Shown: one piece after another, positions 8,793 to 17,000 of the stretch | Position numbering within the stretch: the stretch's first letter is position 1 | Layout of the letters: each line of letters starts with the position of its first letter | Origin: Candidatus Accumulibacter iunctus | GTDB taxonomy: Bacteria; Pseudomonadota; Gammaproteobacteria; Burkholderiales; Rhodocyclaceae | DNA: 42,596 nucleotides | Direction of reading: 5' to 3' | NCBI GenBank assembly: GCA_002345025.1 | Contig: DDUX01000060.1 | Location: 1-42,596, forward strand | Position numbers and translations under genes: made by a program | Notes under the pieces: generated by a model | Databases searched by the model: none | Seen by the model: only the letters and a program-made list of their open reading frames with translations | What the model was told of the DNA's origin: nothing

Positions 8793-8798
8793 TATAGT
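8793..8798 (+). promoter_or_regulatory. Possible extended -10 element for the 8863 gene
   Basis: TATAGT preceded by TGC forms an extended -10-like sequence in an A+T-rich island of the divergent apbC/PLP-enzyme spacer. No good -35 element is seen. It would give a leader of roughly 60 bases to the ATG at 8863. Confidence 0.35.
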
Positions 8799-8862
8799 TT
8801 AACCCAGAAGCTGGCGCTCGCGAGCTTTTGCTTCCTCGCGCAGGGGCTGCTAAGCTCTTCCC

Positions 8863-10002
8863 ATGAAGACCGGCACACCGCCTGCGGCAGCCAGCGAAAG
8901 GGCCTGGGTCCTTGCTGCCGTTCGTCGGATCGAAGCCGATTTCCAGCGCTCCAGCGATACCCACCTGATTCCCCTGCCGCTGGCCGGATTCCCGGGGGTC
9001 GACCTCTATCTCAAGGACGAGTCGAGCCATCCAACGGGCAGCCTCAAGCACCGCCTTGCCCGTTCGCTGTTCCTCTACGCGCTCTGCAACGGCTGGCTGC
9101 ATCAGGGAACGACTGTCGTCGAGGCGTCGAGCGGCTCGACGGCGATCTCTGAAGCCTATTTTGCCCGCCTTCTGGCGCTGCCATTCGTCGCCGTGATGCC
9201 GGCCGCGACCTCGAGCGAGAAGATTGCTGCCATCGAGTTTCAGGGCGGTCGCTGCCATCTGGTCGACGATCCGCTCACCATCTACAGCGAATCGCGGCGG
9301 CTCGCCGACCAACTCGGTGGCCATTACCTCGATCAGTTCACCTATGCCGAGCGCGCGACCGACTGGCGCTCGAACAACAACATCGCCGAGTCGATCTTTC
9401 AGCAGATGCGCCTCGAGAGGTACCCGCTGCCGGAGTGGATCGTCTCCAGCGCCGGTACCGGCGGCACCGTCGCCACCCTCGGGCGTTACGTGCGCTACTG
9501 TGCGCGCAGCACCCGCATCTGTGCGGCCGACCCGGAAAACTCGGTGTTTTTCGATCACTATCGCAGCCGTCAACCGGATCTCTGTCTGCATTCCAGCTCA
9601 CGCATCGAGGGCATTGGCCGGCCACGGGTAGAGGCGTCGTTTCTGCCGAAGGTCATCGACGCCATGGTCAGGGTTCCGGACGTCTGGTCGCTGGCGGCGA
9701 TGCACGAACTCACGGCCCGGCTCGGACGCAGCGTCGGCGCCTCGACCGGCACCAACCTGATCGCCGCACTGGCGTGCATGGCACGGATGCAGGAAGGCGG
9801 CGTCCAGGGCTCGGTCGTCACCCTGCTCTGCGACTCGGGAGATCGCTACCGGCACACCTACTACAACGACAGCTGGCTGCAACACGCGGGTCTGGCCTGC
9901 CAACGCGAGCGTGCCGCGCTCGCCGTTGCGCTTGACACCGGGCAACTCGCCAGCGAACTGTCAGCCGGCTGGCACTTGGCCGGCGAACTGGCGATCGACT
10001 AG
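8863..10002 (+). CDS. PLP-dependent cysteine synthase-family enzyme, likely L-cysteine desulfhydrase (Cds1-like)
   Basis: The 379-residue protein is a fold-type II PLP enzyme. The cofactor Lys is K62 in PTGSLKHRLA, followed by the substrate loop EASSGSTAISEAYFA and the glycine-rich phosphate loop SSAGTGGTVATLGRY. The SLKHR (rather than SVKDR) motif and the C-terminal DSGDRYRHTYYNDSWLQ are features I associate with Cds1-type desulfhydrases, which split cysteine to pyruvate, H2S and ammonia, rather than with CysK/CysM. It is longer than CysK by about 60 residues at the C-terminus. It is a single gene between divergent apbC and the convergent phosphatase gene. Family sure; reaction inferred. Confidence 0.88.
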   Translation: MKTGTPPAAASERAWVLAAVRRIEADFQRSSDTHLIPLPLAGFPGVDLYLKDESSHPTGSLKHRLARSLFLYALCNGWLHQGTTVVEASSGSTAISEAYFARLLALPFVAVMPAATSSEKIAAIEFQGGRCHLVDDPLTIYSESRRLADQLGGHYLDQFTYAERATDWRSNNNIAESIFQQMRLERYPLPEWIVSSAGTGGTVATLGRYVRYCARSTRICAADPENSVFFDHYRSRQPDLCLHSSSRIEGIGRPRVEASFLPKVIDAMVRVPDVWSLAAMHELTARLGRSVGASTGTNLIAALACMARMQEGGVQGSVVTLLCDSGDRYRHTYYNDSWLQHAGLACQRERAALAVALDTGQLASELSAGWHLAGELAID

Positions 10003-10039
10003 CCCACTGCGCGCCCGCGTGGGCAGCGCAGCACGCTCG

Positions 10040-10927
10040 TCAGCCATCATCGCCTTCCGCTCTATCGGCAACGGTGGGCAGCGTGTTCTCGCGAACCCAG
10101 TCGCGCCATGCCGTGAAGACTGCGGGATGCAGGGCGGCGATCACCGGTCGGCGCCAGACGTCCTCGGCTTCATAATCGTCGTGCGCCAGGGAGCACATCT
10201 GGCCGCCGGCCTCGCCGAGGATCAGGCTTCCCGCGGCGTAATCCCAGAGCATCTGGCCACCGTGCAGATACAGATCCAGCCGACCGGCAGCGAGGTTGCA
10301 CCAGTCGAGTGTCGAACTGCCGAAATTGCGCTGCGAGTAGAATGGCGGCCGGACCGCTATTCGATCAGCCAGCAGCTTGGGAATCCTCTTGAAGTCGACG
10401 CCACCGACCGCACGGCCGATGTCGGCCGTCACCTGGCGCAGCGGCAGGCGGCGACCATTGAGGTAGGCGCCATTGCCCTGACGGGCGTAGAACATCTCGT
10501 CGGTGATCGGATTGTAGGTGACCGCCAGGCGAGTGCGCCGTGCGCTCAGCCAGGCAACGGAAACGGCAAAGCACGGCAACCCGTTGATGAAATTGGTCGT
10601 GCCGTCGATCGGATCGATGGACCAGAGACCGAGCGGGTCGTCACCGCTGGCGTCCCAACTGGCGCGCTGCGCCGCCGGTGACATCTCTTCACCGATGATC
10701 GGGCAGCGACGAATCCCGCTCAGGCGGCTCACGAGAAACTGTTGCGCGGCCAGATCCGCTTCGGAACATAGCGAGCCGTCATCCTTGCGCTGCCCGTGAC
10801 TGACGCGCAGGAAGCGCGGAATGATCTCGCGTTGTGCCACTTCACGTACCAGCGCAATGCTGGCATCGAGCATCTGCTTGAGTTCGCCGTCAGCCAGCGG
10901 AGCGACCGCGCTTTTCTCCTCCCGCAT
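10040..10927 (-). CDS. Inositol monophosphatase family protein
   Basis: The 295-residue product has the Mg2+-dependent, Li+-sensitive phosphatase signature: the acidic pair in IIGEEMS (80-81), DPIDGTTNF (105-113) and the C-terminal WDYAAGSLILGEAGGQM. Members hydrolyse inositol phosphates, fructose-1,6-bisphosphate or 3'-phosphoadenosine 5'-phosphate; the sequence does not decide which. It lies 6 bases after the thioredoxin-like gene on the same strand, so the two are almost surely cotranscribed. It is convergent with the cysteine desulfhydrase-like gene. A PAP-phosphatase role would fit that sulfur and redox context, but this is only inference. Confidence 0.9.
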   Translation of the reverse strand: MREEKSAVAPLADGELKQMLDASIALVREVAQREIIPRFLRVSHGQRKDDGSLCSEADLAAQQFLVSRLSGIRRCPIIGEEMSPAAQRASWDASGDDPLGLWSIDPIDGTTNFINGLPCFAVSVAWLSARRTRLAVTYNPITDEMFYARQGNGAYLNGRRLPLRQVTADIGRAVGGVDFKRIPKLLADRIAVRPPFYSQRNFGSSTLDWCNLAAGRLDLYLHGGQMLWDYAAGSLILGEAGGQMCSLAHDDYEAEDVWRRPVIAALHPAVFTAWRDWVRENTLPTVADRAEGDDG

Positions 10928-10933
10928 GCCCGC

Positions 10934-11485
10934 TCAGTGACGCCACTTGATCGAGCAGCCAATACTGGCAGTCTGCTCCAGCGGACCCTTGCCGGTTGCG
11001 GCGACCAGACGCATCGCCTCCACCAGCTCGCGGCGGGCGGCGGGCGGCGCCGGCATGCGGCCACTGGCATCGAGGCGCCCGCGGTACTGCAAGCCGAGCT
11101 CGCGGTTGAAGCCGAAGAAGTCGGGGGTACAGACGGCGCCATAACTGCGCGCCACGTCCTGCGTCGGGTCATGCAGATAAGGGAAAGGGAAATCGAGCTC
11201 TCTCGCCACGCGCCCCATGTTCTCGAACGAATCCTCAGGATACTCTGCCGGATCGTTGCTCATGATCGCCGCCACGCCGATGCCCAGGGCTTGCAGCTCG
11301 CGCGCGTCACGGCAGATGCGGTCGATGATCGCCTTGACATAGGGACAGTGGTTGCAGATGAACATGAGCAGCAGGCCATCCGGGCCGCGCAGCGTGGACA
11401 GGGTCTGGTGCGCGCCGCTGGTATCGACCAGCTCGAAGTCTGCGGCTTGCCAGCCGAAGTCACACACCGGGGTATTGAGCGCCAT
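10934..11485 (-). CDS. Thioredoxin-like (AhpC/TSA-redoxin fold) family protein
   Basis: The 183-residue protein has a single redoxin domain with the active-site pair CNHC (C44, C47) followed by PYV, a pattern of the bacterial thioredoxin-family proteins annotated as redoxins. DFELVDTSG and the CTPDFFGFN segment with its cis-Pro-like turn support the fold. No signal peptide or membrane segment is visible, so it should be cytoplasmic. The downstream inositol-phosphatase-family gene begins 6 bases after its stop. It is divergent from rsmE with a 56-base spacer. Whether it works as a peroxidase or as a disulfide reductase is not clear. Confidence 0.9.
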   Translation of the reverse strand: MALNTPVCDFGWQAADFELVDTSGAHQTLSTLRGPDGLLLMFICNHCPYVKAIIDRICRDARELQALGIGVAAIMSNDPAEYPEDSFENMGRVARELDFPFPYLHDPTQDVARSYGAVCTPDFFGFNRELGLQYRGRLDASGRMPAPPAARRELVEAMRLVAATGKGPLEQTASIGCSIKWRH

Positions 11486-11529
11486 GCGCCGGGAGCCTCC
11501 AAACAGCGACCATCGTTTGCGGAAGAACT

Positions 11530-11535
11530 TATAAT
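11530..11535 (+). promoter_or_regulatory. Consensus -10 box 6 bases before the rsmE GTG
   Basis: A perfect TATAAT is followed by AGCACG and then the rsmE GTG at 11542. If used, transcription would begin at or within a base or two of the start codon, giving a leaderless message. No clear -35 hexamer is seen at the usual spacing. Confidence 0.55.
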
Positions 11536-11541
11536 AGCACG

Positions 11542-12303
11542 GTGAACCATCCCCGCTTTCATTGCCCGCTGCCGCTGGCGGCCGGGGCCCGTTTCGATCT
11601 GCCAGAGCGAGTGGCGCACCACGCGAGCACCGTTCTACGGCTGCGCTGTGACGATGAGCTGACGCTCTTCGACGGTCGCGGCGGCGAGTATCGCGCGCGT
11701 ATCGTCGCCAACGACCGCCGGCGGGTGAGCGTCGAGCTGAGCGACTGGTCGGCGGTGGAGCGTGAGTCGCTGCTGTCGGTCACCCTCGTCCAGGCATTGC
11801 AGGCTGGCGAGAAGATGGACCTGACCATACAGAAGGCCGTCGAGCTGGGTGTCGTGCGGATCGTGCCGGTACTGTCGCGCCGCAGCGTGCCGCGTCTCGC
11901 TGGGGAGCGAGCACGGCGCCGTCTGGAGCACTGGCAGGCGGTGATTGTGTCAGCCTGCGAGCAGTGTGGCCGCAACCGGCTGCCGGAGCTGTCGCCGGTC
12001 GAGTCACTCGACGGCTGGCTGGGCCGGCCGCCGCCCGCCGGCGCCCTGCGGCTGATGTTCGCCGCGAGCGCCGCACGGTCGCTGGCGCGCCTGCAGGAAA
12101 CGGTCGCCGGCCGGCCGGTCGAGCTGCTTGTTGGTGCCGAAGGGGGGCTGGCTGCAGAGGAAGTGCAGTTGGCAGCGTTTTCAGGTTTTGTGTCAGTGCG
12201 TCTCGGACCGCGTGTCTTGCGTACCGAGACGGCTGGCCTCGTAGCCCTGGCAGCCATTCAGGCCTTATGGGGTGATTTCAAGGAGGAGACGACTGATGTT
12301 TGA
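11542..12303 (+). CDS. rsmE: 16S rRNA (uracil1498-N3)-methyltransferase
   Basis: RsmE methylates N3 of U1498 in the decoding region of 16S rRNA using S-adenosylmethionine. The 253-residue product has the N-terminal PUA-like domain (FHCPLPL..., LFDGRGGEY) and the C-terminal SPOUT knot with GAEGGLAAEEV and LGPRVLRTETAG. The GTG at 11542 fits the family N-terminus (NHPRFHCP) and has no Shine-Dalgarno site; a TATAAT lies just 6 bases upstream. Its stop overlaps the pap start by 8 bases, so rsmE, pap and argA form one unit. Confidence 0.96.
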   Translation: MNHPRFHCPLPLAAGARFDLPERVAHHASTVLRLRCDDELTLFDGRGGEYRARIVANDRRRVSVELSDWSAVERESLLSVTLVQALQAGEKMDLTIQKAVELGVVRIVPVLSRRSVPRLAGERARRRLEHWQAVIVSACEQCGRNRLPELSPVESLDGWLGRPPPAGALRLMFAASAARSLARLQETVAGRPVELLVGAEGGLAAEEVQLAAFSGFVSVRLGPRVLRTETAGLVALAAIQALWGDFKEETTDV

Positions 12304-13996
12304 ATCGGCAGAGCTGGGACACAGGATCGACAAGGACACCTTCAAGGTCGAGGAGCCGAAATTGCGGGCTGCGCTGCTCGAAGCCCAGGAGCAACTGCGA
12401 ACAGACGCCAGCTTTCCGGTCGTCATCCTGATCAGCGGTGTTGACGGGTCGGGCAAGGGTGAGACGATCAACGTCCTCTACGAGTGGATGGATCCGCGCT
12501 TCCTGTCGACACATGCTTTCTACGCCCCGACCGCGGAGGAACGGGCGCGCCCGTCGATGTGGCGCTACTGGCGGGCGCTGCCGCCGAAAGGCCGCATCGG
12601 CATTTTCTCCGGCTCCTGGTATTCACATCCGATTGCCGAGCGGATCAGCAACGACATCTCGCGCGCCGACTTCGACCAGAGAATGGACCAGCTCAATCGC
12701 TTCGAGGCGATGCTGGTCAATGAGGGGGCGCTGGTTCTCAAGTTCTGGGTGCACCTGTCGAAGGATGCGCAACGTGAGCGCCTGAAGGCGATCGAGTCCA
12801 ACCCCCTGACCCGCTGGCGAGTGACCAAGGCGAGCTGGGACCGCCTGAAGACCTACGACAAGCTGCAGGAAGTCGCCGGACACCTGCTGCGCACGACGAA
12901 TACGCCCTGCGCGCCGTGGATCATCGTCGAGGGCACCGACGACCGCTACCGTTCGCTGACCGTCGGCAAGACGATCCTTGACGCGCTGCAAAAGCGCCTC
13001 GCCGACAAGCGGGACCAGAACTCGCCGGTGGCGCCGCCGTTCTCGCCGCGAATCGACCGCCTGGACGTCCTGAGCTCGCTCGACATGACGCAGAGCCTGA
13101 CGAAAAAAACCTACGAGACCGAGCTTGCCACCTGGCAGGCGCGCCTGTCGGAGTTGATGCGCCATCCCGACTTCAGGAAGCGGGCGCTGATTCTCGCTTT
13201 CGAGGGTGCCGACGCGGCCGGCAAGGGCGGGGCGATCAGGCGCGTGATGTCGGCAATGGACGCACGCCAGTACCAGATCGTGCCGATCGCCGCGCCCACC
13301 GAAGAGGAGCGCGCGCAGCCCTATCTGTGGCGATTCTGGCGTCACATGCCGCGTCTCGGCAGGGTCGTCGTTTTCGACCGCACCTGGTATGGCAGGGTCC
13401 TCGTCGAGCGCGTCGAGGGCTTCTGCAGCACTGCCGACTGGCTGCGGGCTTACTCGGAGATCAACGACTTCGAGCATGACCTCTGGCATGCGGGCGGCAT
13501 CGTCGTCAAGTTCTGGCTGCAGATCAGCGACGACGAACAGCTGAAACGCTTCGAGGAGCGGGCGCAGGTCGAGCACAAGCGTTTCAAGATCACCGAGGAG
13601 GACTGGCGCAACCGCGACAAGGCGGGCGCCTACCACGAGGCGATCTGCGACATGGTCGATCGCACCAGCTCCGGTACGGCACCCTGGACGCTCGTCGAAT
13701 CCAACGACAAGTATTTTGCCCGCGTCAAGGTGCTGCGGACGATCTGCGAACGCCTCGAGAAGGAGCTGAAGGTGGATCCGGTCAAGCAGCCGCGGCTGGT
13801 CATTGCCACGACAGCGAAAGCGGAAAGCCCACAGGAGGTGGCAACCAGGGAGTCGCAGGAAGCGGCGCCGGCCAGCGCACGGCAGTCCAAAGCGCAACGG
13901 GCAAAGGAATTGCGCGCCGAGAAGGCGAGGGCGGCCCGGGCGGCGAAGGAGGACAGGGCCGGCGAAGGCGACCGAAAGGCTACACCTGCGGCGTGA
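12296..13996 (+). CDS. pap: Polyphosphate:AMP phosphotransferase (two-domain PPK2, class II)
   Basis: The start at 12296 has an AAGGAGG site (12280-12286, 9-base spacer) inside the end of rsmE. The 566-residue product is a tandem fusion of two PPK2 domains. The C-terminal one has an intact Walker A GADAAGKGG (304-312) and lid/Walker B DRTWYGR (361-367). In the N-terminal one Walker A GVDGSGKGE (48-56) remains, but the DRSWY-type motif reads FSGSWYS (104-110), so that catalytic Asp is lost. By family, the enzyme makes ADP from AMP and polyphosphate in the cytoplasm. A Lys/Ala/Glu/Arg-rich tail (~60 residues) of low complexity ends the protein and may bind polyanions (inference). argA begins 1 base after the stop. 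Confidence 0.93.
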   Translation: MFESAELGHRIDKDTFKVEEPKLRAALLEAQEQLRTDASFPVVILISGVDGSGKGETINVLYEWMDPRFLSTHAFYAPTAEERARPSMWRYWRALPPKGRIGIFSGSWYSHPIAERISNDISRADFDQRMDQLNRFEAMLVNEGALVLKFWVHLSKDAQRERLKAIESNPLTRWRVTKASWDRLKTYDKLQEVAGHLLRTTNTPCAPWIIVEGTDDRYRSLTVGKTILDALQKRLADKRDQNSPVAPPFSPRIDRLDVLSSLDMTQSLTKKTYETELATWQARLSELMRHPDFRKRALILAFEGADAAGKGGAIRRVMSAMDARQYQIVPIAAPTEEERAQPYLWRFWRHMPRLGRVVVFDRTWYGRVLVERVEGFCSTADWLRAYSEINDFEHDLWHAGGIVVKFWLQISDDEQLKRFEERAQVEHKRFKITEEDWRNRDKAGAYHEAICDMVDRTSSGTAPWTLVESNDKYFARVKVLRTICERLEKELKVDPVKQPRLVIATTAKAESPQEVATRESQEAAPASARQSKAQRAKELRAEKARAARAAKEDRAGEGDRKATPAA

Positions 13997-13997
13997 G

Positions 13998-15317
13998 ATG
14001 GGTGACCAGCTGACTTCTGCCCCCTTCGTTACCTGGTTCAGATCGGTCGCGCCGTACGTCAACCTGTTTCGCGGCAAGACCTTTCTGATCGCCTTTGGTG
14101 GCAAGGCGATCGCCGGTCCGCTGGCACGGACACTCGCGTACGATGTCAACCTGCTGGCGGCACTCGGCGTCCGCCTGGTCCTGGTGCACGGGGCGCGGCC
14201 GCAGATCGAGAATCTGCTGCGCCAGCGTGGGCTGGCCTCGGTTTATCACGGCAACTACCGCGTCACCGACGCACAGGCCATCGGCTGTGTCATCGACGCG
14301 GTTGGCCGCATCTATGTCGAGATCGAGGCGCTGCTCTCGCAGGGCCTCGCCGATACGCCGATGGCGAACAGCACCATTCGCGTCGTCGGCGGCAACTTCA
14401 TCACGGCTCGGCCGGTCGGCATCGTCGACGGCGTCGACCTGCAGTACTCGGGGCAGGTACGCAAGATCGACGCCGAGGGAATCCGCGCCCAGCTCAGTCT
14501 GGGCAACATCGTCCTTCTCTCCTGCATCGGATCGAGCCCGACCGGAGAGATCTTCAACCTGGCGATGGAGGAGGTGGCCGAAGCGGTCGCCACCTCGCTG
14601 CTGGCAGACAAGCTGATCTTCCTCACCGACAGTCCCGGTGCGACCGACATCGATGGCGCCCTGCTCGACGAGCTGACGGTCGAAGCGGCGGAACGGTTGA
14701 TCAGTCTCGGTGACTGGCTGTCGGCAGACCTGCGGCGCTACCTGCCGTGCGCGGCGCGCAGCAGTCGTGCCGGCGTTGGCCGCGTGCACCTGATCGGGTA
14801 CGATGAGGACGGAACCCTGCTGCGCGAATTGTTCACCCATGACGGAGTCGGCACGGTGATCACGCGCGAATCGCTCGAGCAGTTGCGCGACGCGCGCGCC
14901 GACGACATCGGTGGACTGGTGGCACTGATCGGGCCACTGGAGGAAGACGGGACCCTCGTTCGCCGCTCACGGGAGATGCTCGAGCGCGAGATCACGCGTT
15001 TCTCGATCGTCGAGCACGACGGCGTGATCGTCGCCTGCGCGGCACTCTATCCCTACGGCGAGGGGCAGGCGGAACTCGCCTGCCTGGCCGTGCATCCGCA
15101 TTATCGCCGCTGGGGCTACGGCGCGCTGCTGATGAAGCGCATTGAGGCACGGGCACGATCGTCCGGCGTCAGTCGTCTGTTCGTACTGACGACAGTGACC
15201 GCCCACTGGTTCAAGGAGCGTGGCTTCACGGCGCGCCAGATCGATGATTTGCCGGCCGAGAAACGGCTGGTTTACAACCTGCAGCGTCGTTCGCGCGTGC
15301 TGATGAAGGAGCTGTGA
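13998..15317 (+). CDS. argA: N-acetylglutamate synthase (amino-acid kinase fold plus GNAT)
   Basis: ArgA acetylates glutamate with acetyl-CoA, the first step of arginine synthesis. The 439-residue product has an amino-acid-kinase-like domain (~1-285; LIAFGGKAIAG, LVLVHGARPQIE) that in homologues binds the inhibitor arginine, and a C-terminal GNAT acetyltransferase domain (~295-439; ELACLAVHPHYRRWGYGALLMKR) with the acetyl-CoA loop RRWGYG. ATG at 13998 sits 1 base after the pap stop, so translation is likely coupled to pap. Classical full-length form with no truncation. Confidence 0.96.
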   Translation: MGDQLTSAPFVTWFRSVAPYVNLFRGKTFLIAFGGKAIAGPLARTLAYDVNLLAALGVRLVLVHGARPQIENLLRQRGLASVYHGNYRVTDAQAIGCVIDAVGRIYVEIEALLSQGLADTPMANSTIRVVGGNFITARPVGIVDGVDLQYSGQVRKIDAEGIRAQLSLGNIVLLSCIGSSPTGEIFNLAMEEVAEAVATSLLADKLIFLTDSPGATDIDGALLDELTVEAAERLISLGDWLSADLRRYLPCAARSSRAGVGRVHLIGYDEDGTLLRELFTHDGVGTVITRESLEQLRDARADDIGGLVALIGPLEEDGTLVRRSREMLEREITRFSIVEHDGVIVACAALYPYGEGQAELACLAVHPHYRRWGYGALLMKRIEARARSSGVSRLFVLTTVTAHWFKERGFTARQIDDLPAEKRLVYNLQRRSRVLMKEL

Positions 15318-15401
15318 GCGGCACCTGCCGCACCGGCTCGATCGAAAGCCGCCGATGCCCGACGGAGCAGGGCCCACGAGAACAAGCAAGGAGCTGAACA
15401 G

Positions 15402-15674
15402 ATGGCAAGAATGGTGCAGTGTGTCAAGCTCGGCCGCGAGGCCGAGGGTCTTGATTTTCCCCCCTATCCCGGAGAGTTGGGAAAGCGGATCTTTGAAGCC
15501 GTGTCGAAGGAGGCATGGCAGCAGTGGATTCGCATGCAGACGATGATCATCAACGAGAATCGCCTCAACCTTGCCGATGCGGCGCACCGGAAATACCTCG
15601 CCGAGCAGATGGAGCGCCATTTCTTCGGCAGCGGCGCCGACCGGGTGCAGGGCTACGTGCCGCCAGCCCACTGA
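15402..15674 (+). CDS. yggX: Probable Fe(2+)-trafficking / oxidative damage protection protein
   Basis: A 90-residue cytoplasmic protein of the YggX family, matching its length and pattern: VQCVKLGREAEGLDFPPYPGELG with the single conserved Cys near residue 7, WQQWIRMQTMIINENRLNL, and YLAEQMERHFF. Homologues are linked to iron handling and protection of Fe-S enzymes from oxidants. The ATG has an AAGGAG site 8 bases upstream. It lies 84 bases after argA and may belong to that transcript. Its TGA is part of a small hairpin. Confidence 0.96.
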   Translation: MARMVQCVKLGREAEGLDFPPYPGELGKRIFEAVSKEAWQQWIRMQTMIINENRLNLADAAHRKYLAEQMERHFFGSGADRVQGYVPPAH

Positions 15675-15689
15675 GCGACAGACGCTCAG
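15671..15689. terminator. Short hairpin over the yggX stop, possible convergent terminator
   Basis: CTGAGCG (15671-15677) and CGCTCAG (15683-15689) form a 7-bp stem with a 5-base loop, including the yggX TGA. It lies between convergent yggX and rpiA. There is no T-tract, so the assignment is weak. Confidence 0.3.
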
Positions 15690-15726
15690 CCACGCTCCTG
15701 GTCGGTTGCAGCAGCGGTTGAGCGCT

Positions 15727-16389
15727 TCAGCCAGCGATCTTCGTCTGTACGCCGGCGGCCGTTGCCAACAGGCAGACGTCTGCCGGGCGGCGGGCGAAGA
15801 GACCATTGGTGACGACGCCGACGATCTGGTTGATGCCGCTTTCCAGAGCAGCGGCGTCGGCAATCTCGAGCCCGTGCACATCGATGATCAGATTGCCGTT
15901 GTCGGTGGTGCAGCGGTCGCGCACGATCGGCTCACCGCCGAATCGTGCCAGCTCCCGCCGGACATGATTCACGGCCATCGGAATCACCTCGACCGGCAGC
16001 GGGAAGTGACCGAGCACCGCTACCAGCTTCGACTGGTCGGCGATGCAGACGAACTTCTCAGCCACCGCGGCGACGATCTTTTCGCGGGTCAGGGCACCAC
16101 CACCGCCCTTGATCATCTGCAGCGACGGATTGATCTCGTCGGCGCCATCGACGTAGACCGGCAGCCGGTCCACCTCGTTGAGATCGAGAACTCTGATCCC
16201 GTGGCCTTCGAGGCGTCTTCTGGTCGCTTCGGAGCTGGCCACGGCGCCGCGGATCCGCTGCCCGAGCAGCGCCAGTTCATCGATGAAAAAGTTGGCCGTC
16301 GACCCGGTACCGACGCCGACAACCTGTCCTTCGACAATGTGTGCAATGGCCGCGCGCGCCACCGCCTGCTTCATTTCGTCCTGGGTCAT
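15727..16389 (-). CDS. rpiA: Ribose-5-phosphate isomerase A
   Basis: RpiA interconverts ribose 5-phosphate and ribulose 5-phosphate in the pentose phosphate pathway. The 220-residue product has VGVGTGSTANFFIDEL (phosphate loop), YVDGADEINPSLQMIKGGGGALTREKI with the catalytic acidic/Lys region, and VIPMAVNHVRREL. I chose the ATG at 16389, which gives the normal family N-terminus (MTQDEMKQAVARAAI); an ATG at 16437 would add 16 unconserved residues, and the AGGAG 13 bases before 16389 is rather distant, so the start is not certain. It is divergent from dgkA and convergent with yggX. Confidence 0.95.
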   Translation of the reverse strand: MTQDEMKQAVARAAIAHIVEGQVVGVGTGSTANFFIDELALLGQRIRGAVASSEATRRRLEGHGIRVLDLNEVDRLPVYVDGADEINPSLQMIKGGGGALTREKIVAAVAEKFVCIADQSKLVAVLGHFPLPVEVIPMAVNHVRRELARFGGEPIVRDRCTTDNGNLIIDVHGLEIADAAALESGINQIVGVVTNGLFARRPADVCLLATAAGVQTKIAG

Positions 16390-16570
16390 CGCGTGCTGGC
16401 GGCTCCTGTCCGCTTGAGATGCTTCGTGGGTCGCCATTGTAGCGAAGGGGCGTGGTCGATGACAGCGCGGCGTCCACCACCGCTCACCTGCCGACGCTGC
16501 CGACTGCTTGCGGCAGCGCGCGCCGACTCGCCATACTCGCGCGCATGCGGCTACTGCAAGGGGAAGGAAG

Positions 16571-16945
16571 ATGGCTGAAGAAAGCCCGTTCAAGGGCCAG
16601 ACCGGACTGCGGCGCCTGTGGAACGCGCTCGGCTACTCGCGTGCCGGCCTGCGAGCCGCTTACGAGGCCGAAGACGCGTTTCGCCAGGAGGTTCTGCTGG
16701 CAGTGCTGCTGATTCCGCTCGCCTTCGTCCTGGCGGCGGGAGGAATCGAGCGTGCCCTGCTCATCGGCAGCGTGCTCTTGGTACTGATCGTCGAACTCAT
16801 CAACTCGGCGATTGAGGCCGTCGTCGACCGCGTCTCTCTCGAGCGCCACCCGCTGGCCGGTCGGGCCAAGGACATCGGCAGCGCGGCCGTCTTCCTCGCC
16901 CTGCTCAATGTACTCGTCGTCTGGTCCAGCGTCCTGCTGGGCTGA
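16571..16945 (+). CDS. dgkA: Diacylglycerol kinase (prokaryotic, membrane)
   Basis: DgkA phosphorylates diacylglycerol to phosphatidate, recycling lipid by-products at the inner membrane. The 124-residue protein has the amphipathic N-terminus (RLWNALGYSRAGLRAAYEAEDAFRQE, shown here in part), three hydrophobic segments, and the active-site signature ELINSAIEAVVDR, with the conserved Glu residues. The ATG at 16571 follows a GGAAGGA ribosome site. It is a single gene convergent with ftsX. Confidence 0.95.
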   Translation: MAEESPFKGQTGLRRLWNALGYSRAGLRAAYEAEDAFRQEVLLAVLLIPLAFVLAAGGIERALLIGSVLLVLIVELINSAIEAVVDRVSLERHPLAGRAKDIGSAAVFLALLNVLVVWSSVLLG

Positions 16946-16970
16946 GTTCCGGCGCCGCCGGCCGCCGCTC

Positions 16971-16995
16971 GCGGCAGCTGCGGGGGAGCTGCCGC
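16971..16995. terminator. Convergent hairpin between dgkA and ftsX
   Basis: GCGGCAGCT (16971-16979) pairs with AGCTGCCGC (16987-16995) around a 7-base G-rich loop in the 55-base gap between two convergent genes. It is strong and G+C-rich, but no T-tract follows on either strand. Confidence 0.4.
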
Positions 16996-17000
16996 AGCCC

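Noticed and set aside
12623..14149. 508-codon minus-strand frame opposite pap
   Set aside because: Low-complexity Arg/Leu/Asp composition with no motif; pap on the plus strand is well supported.
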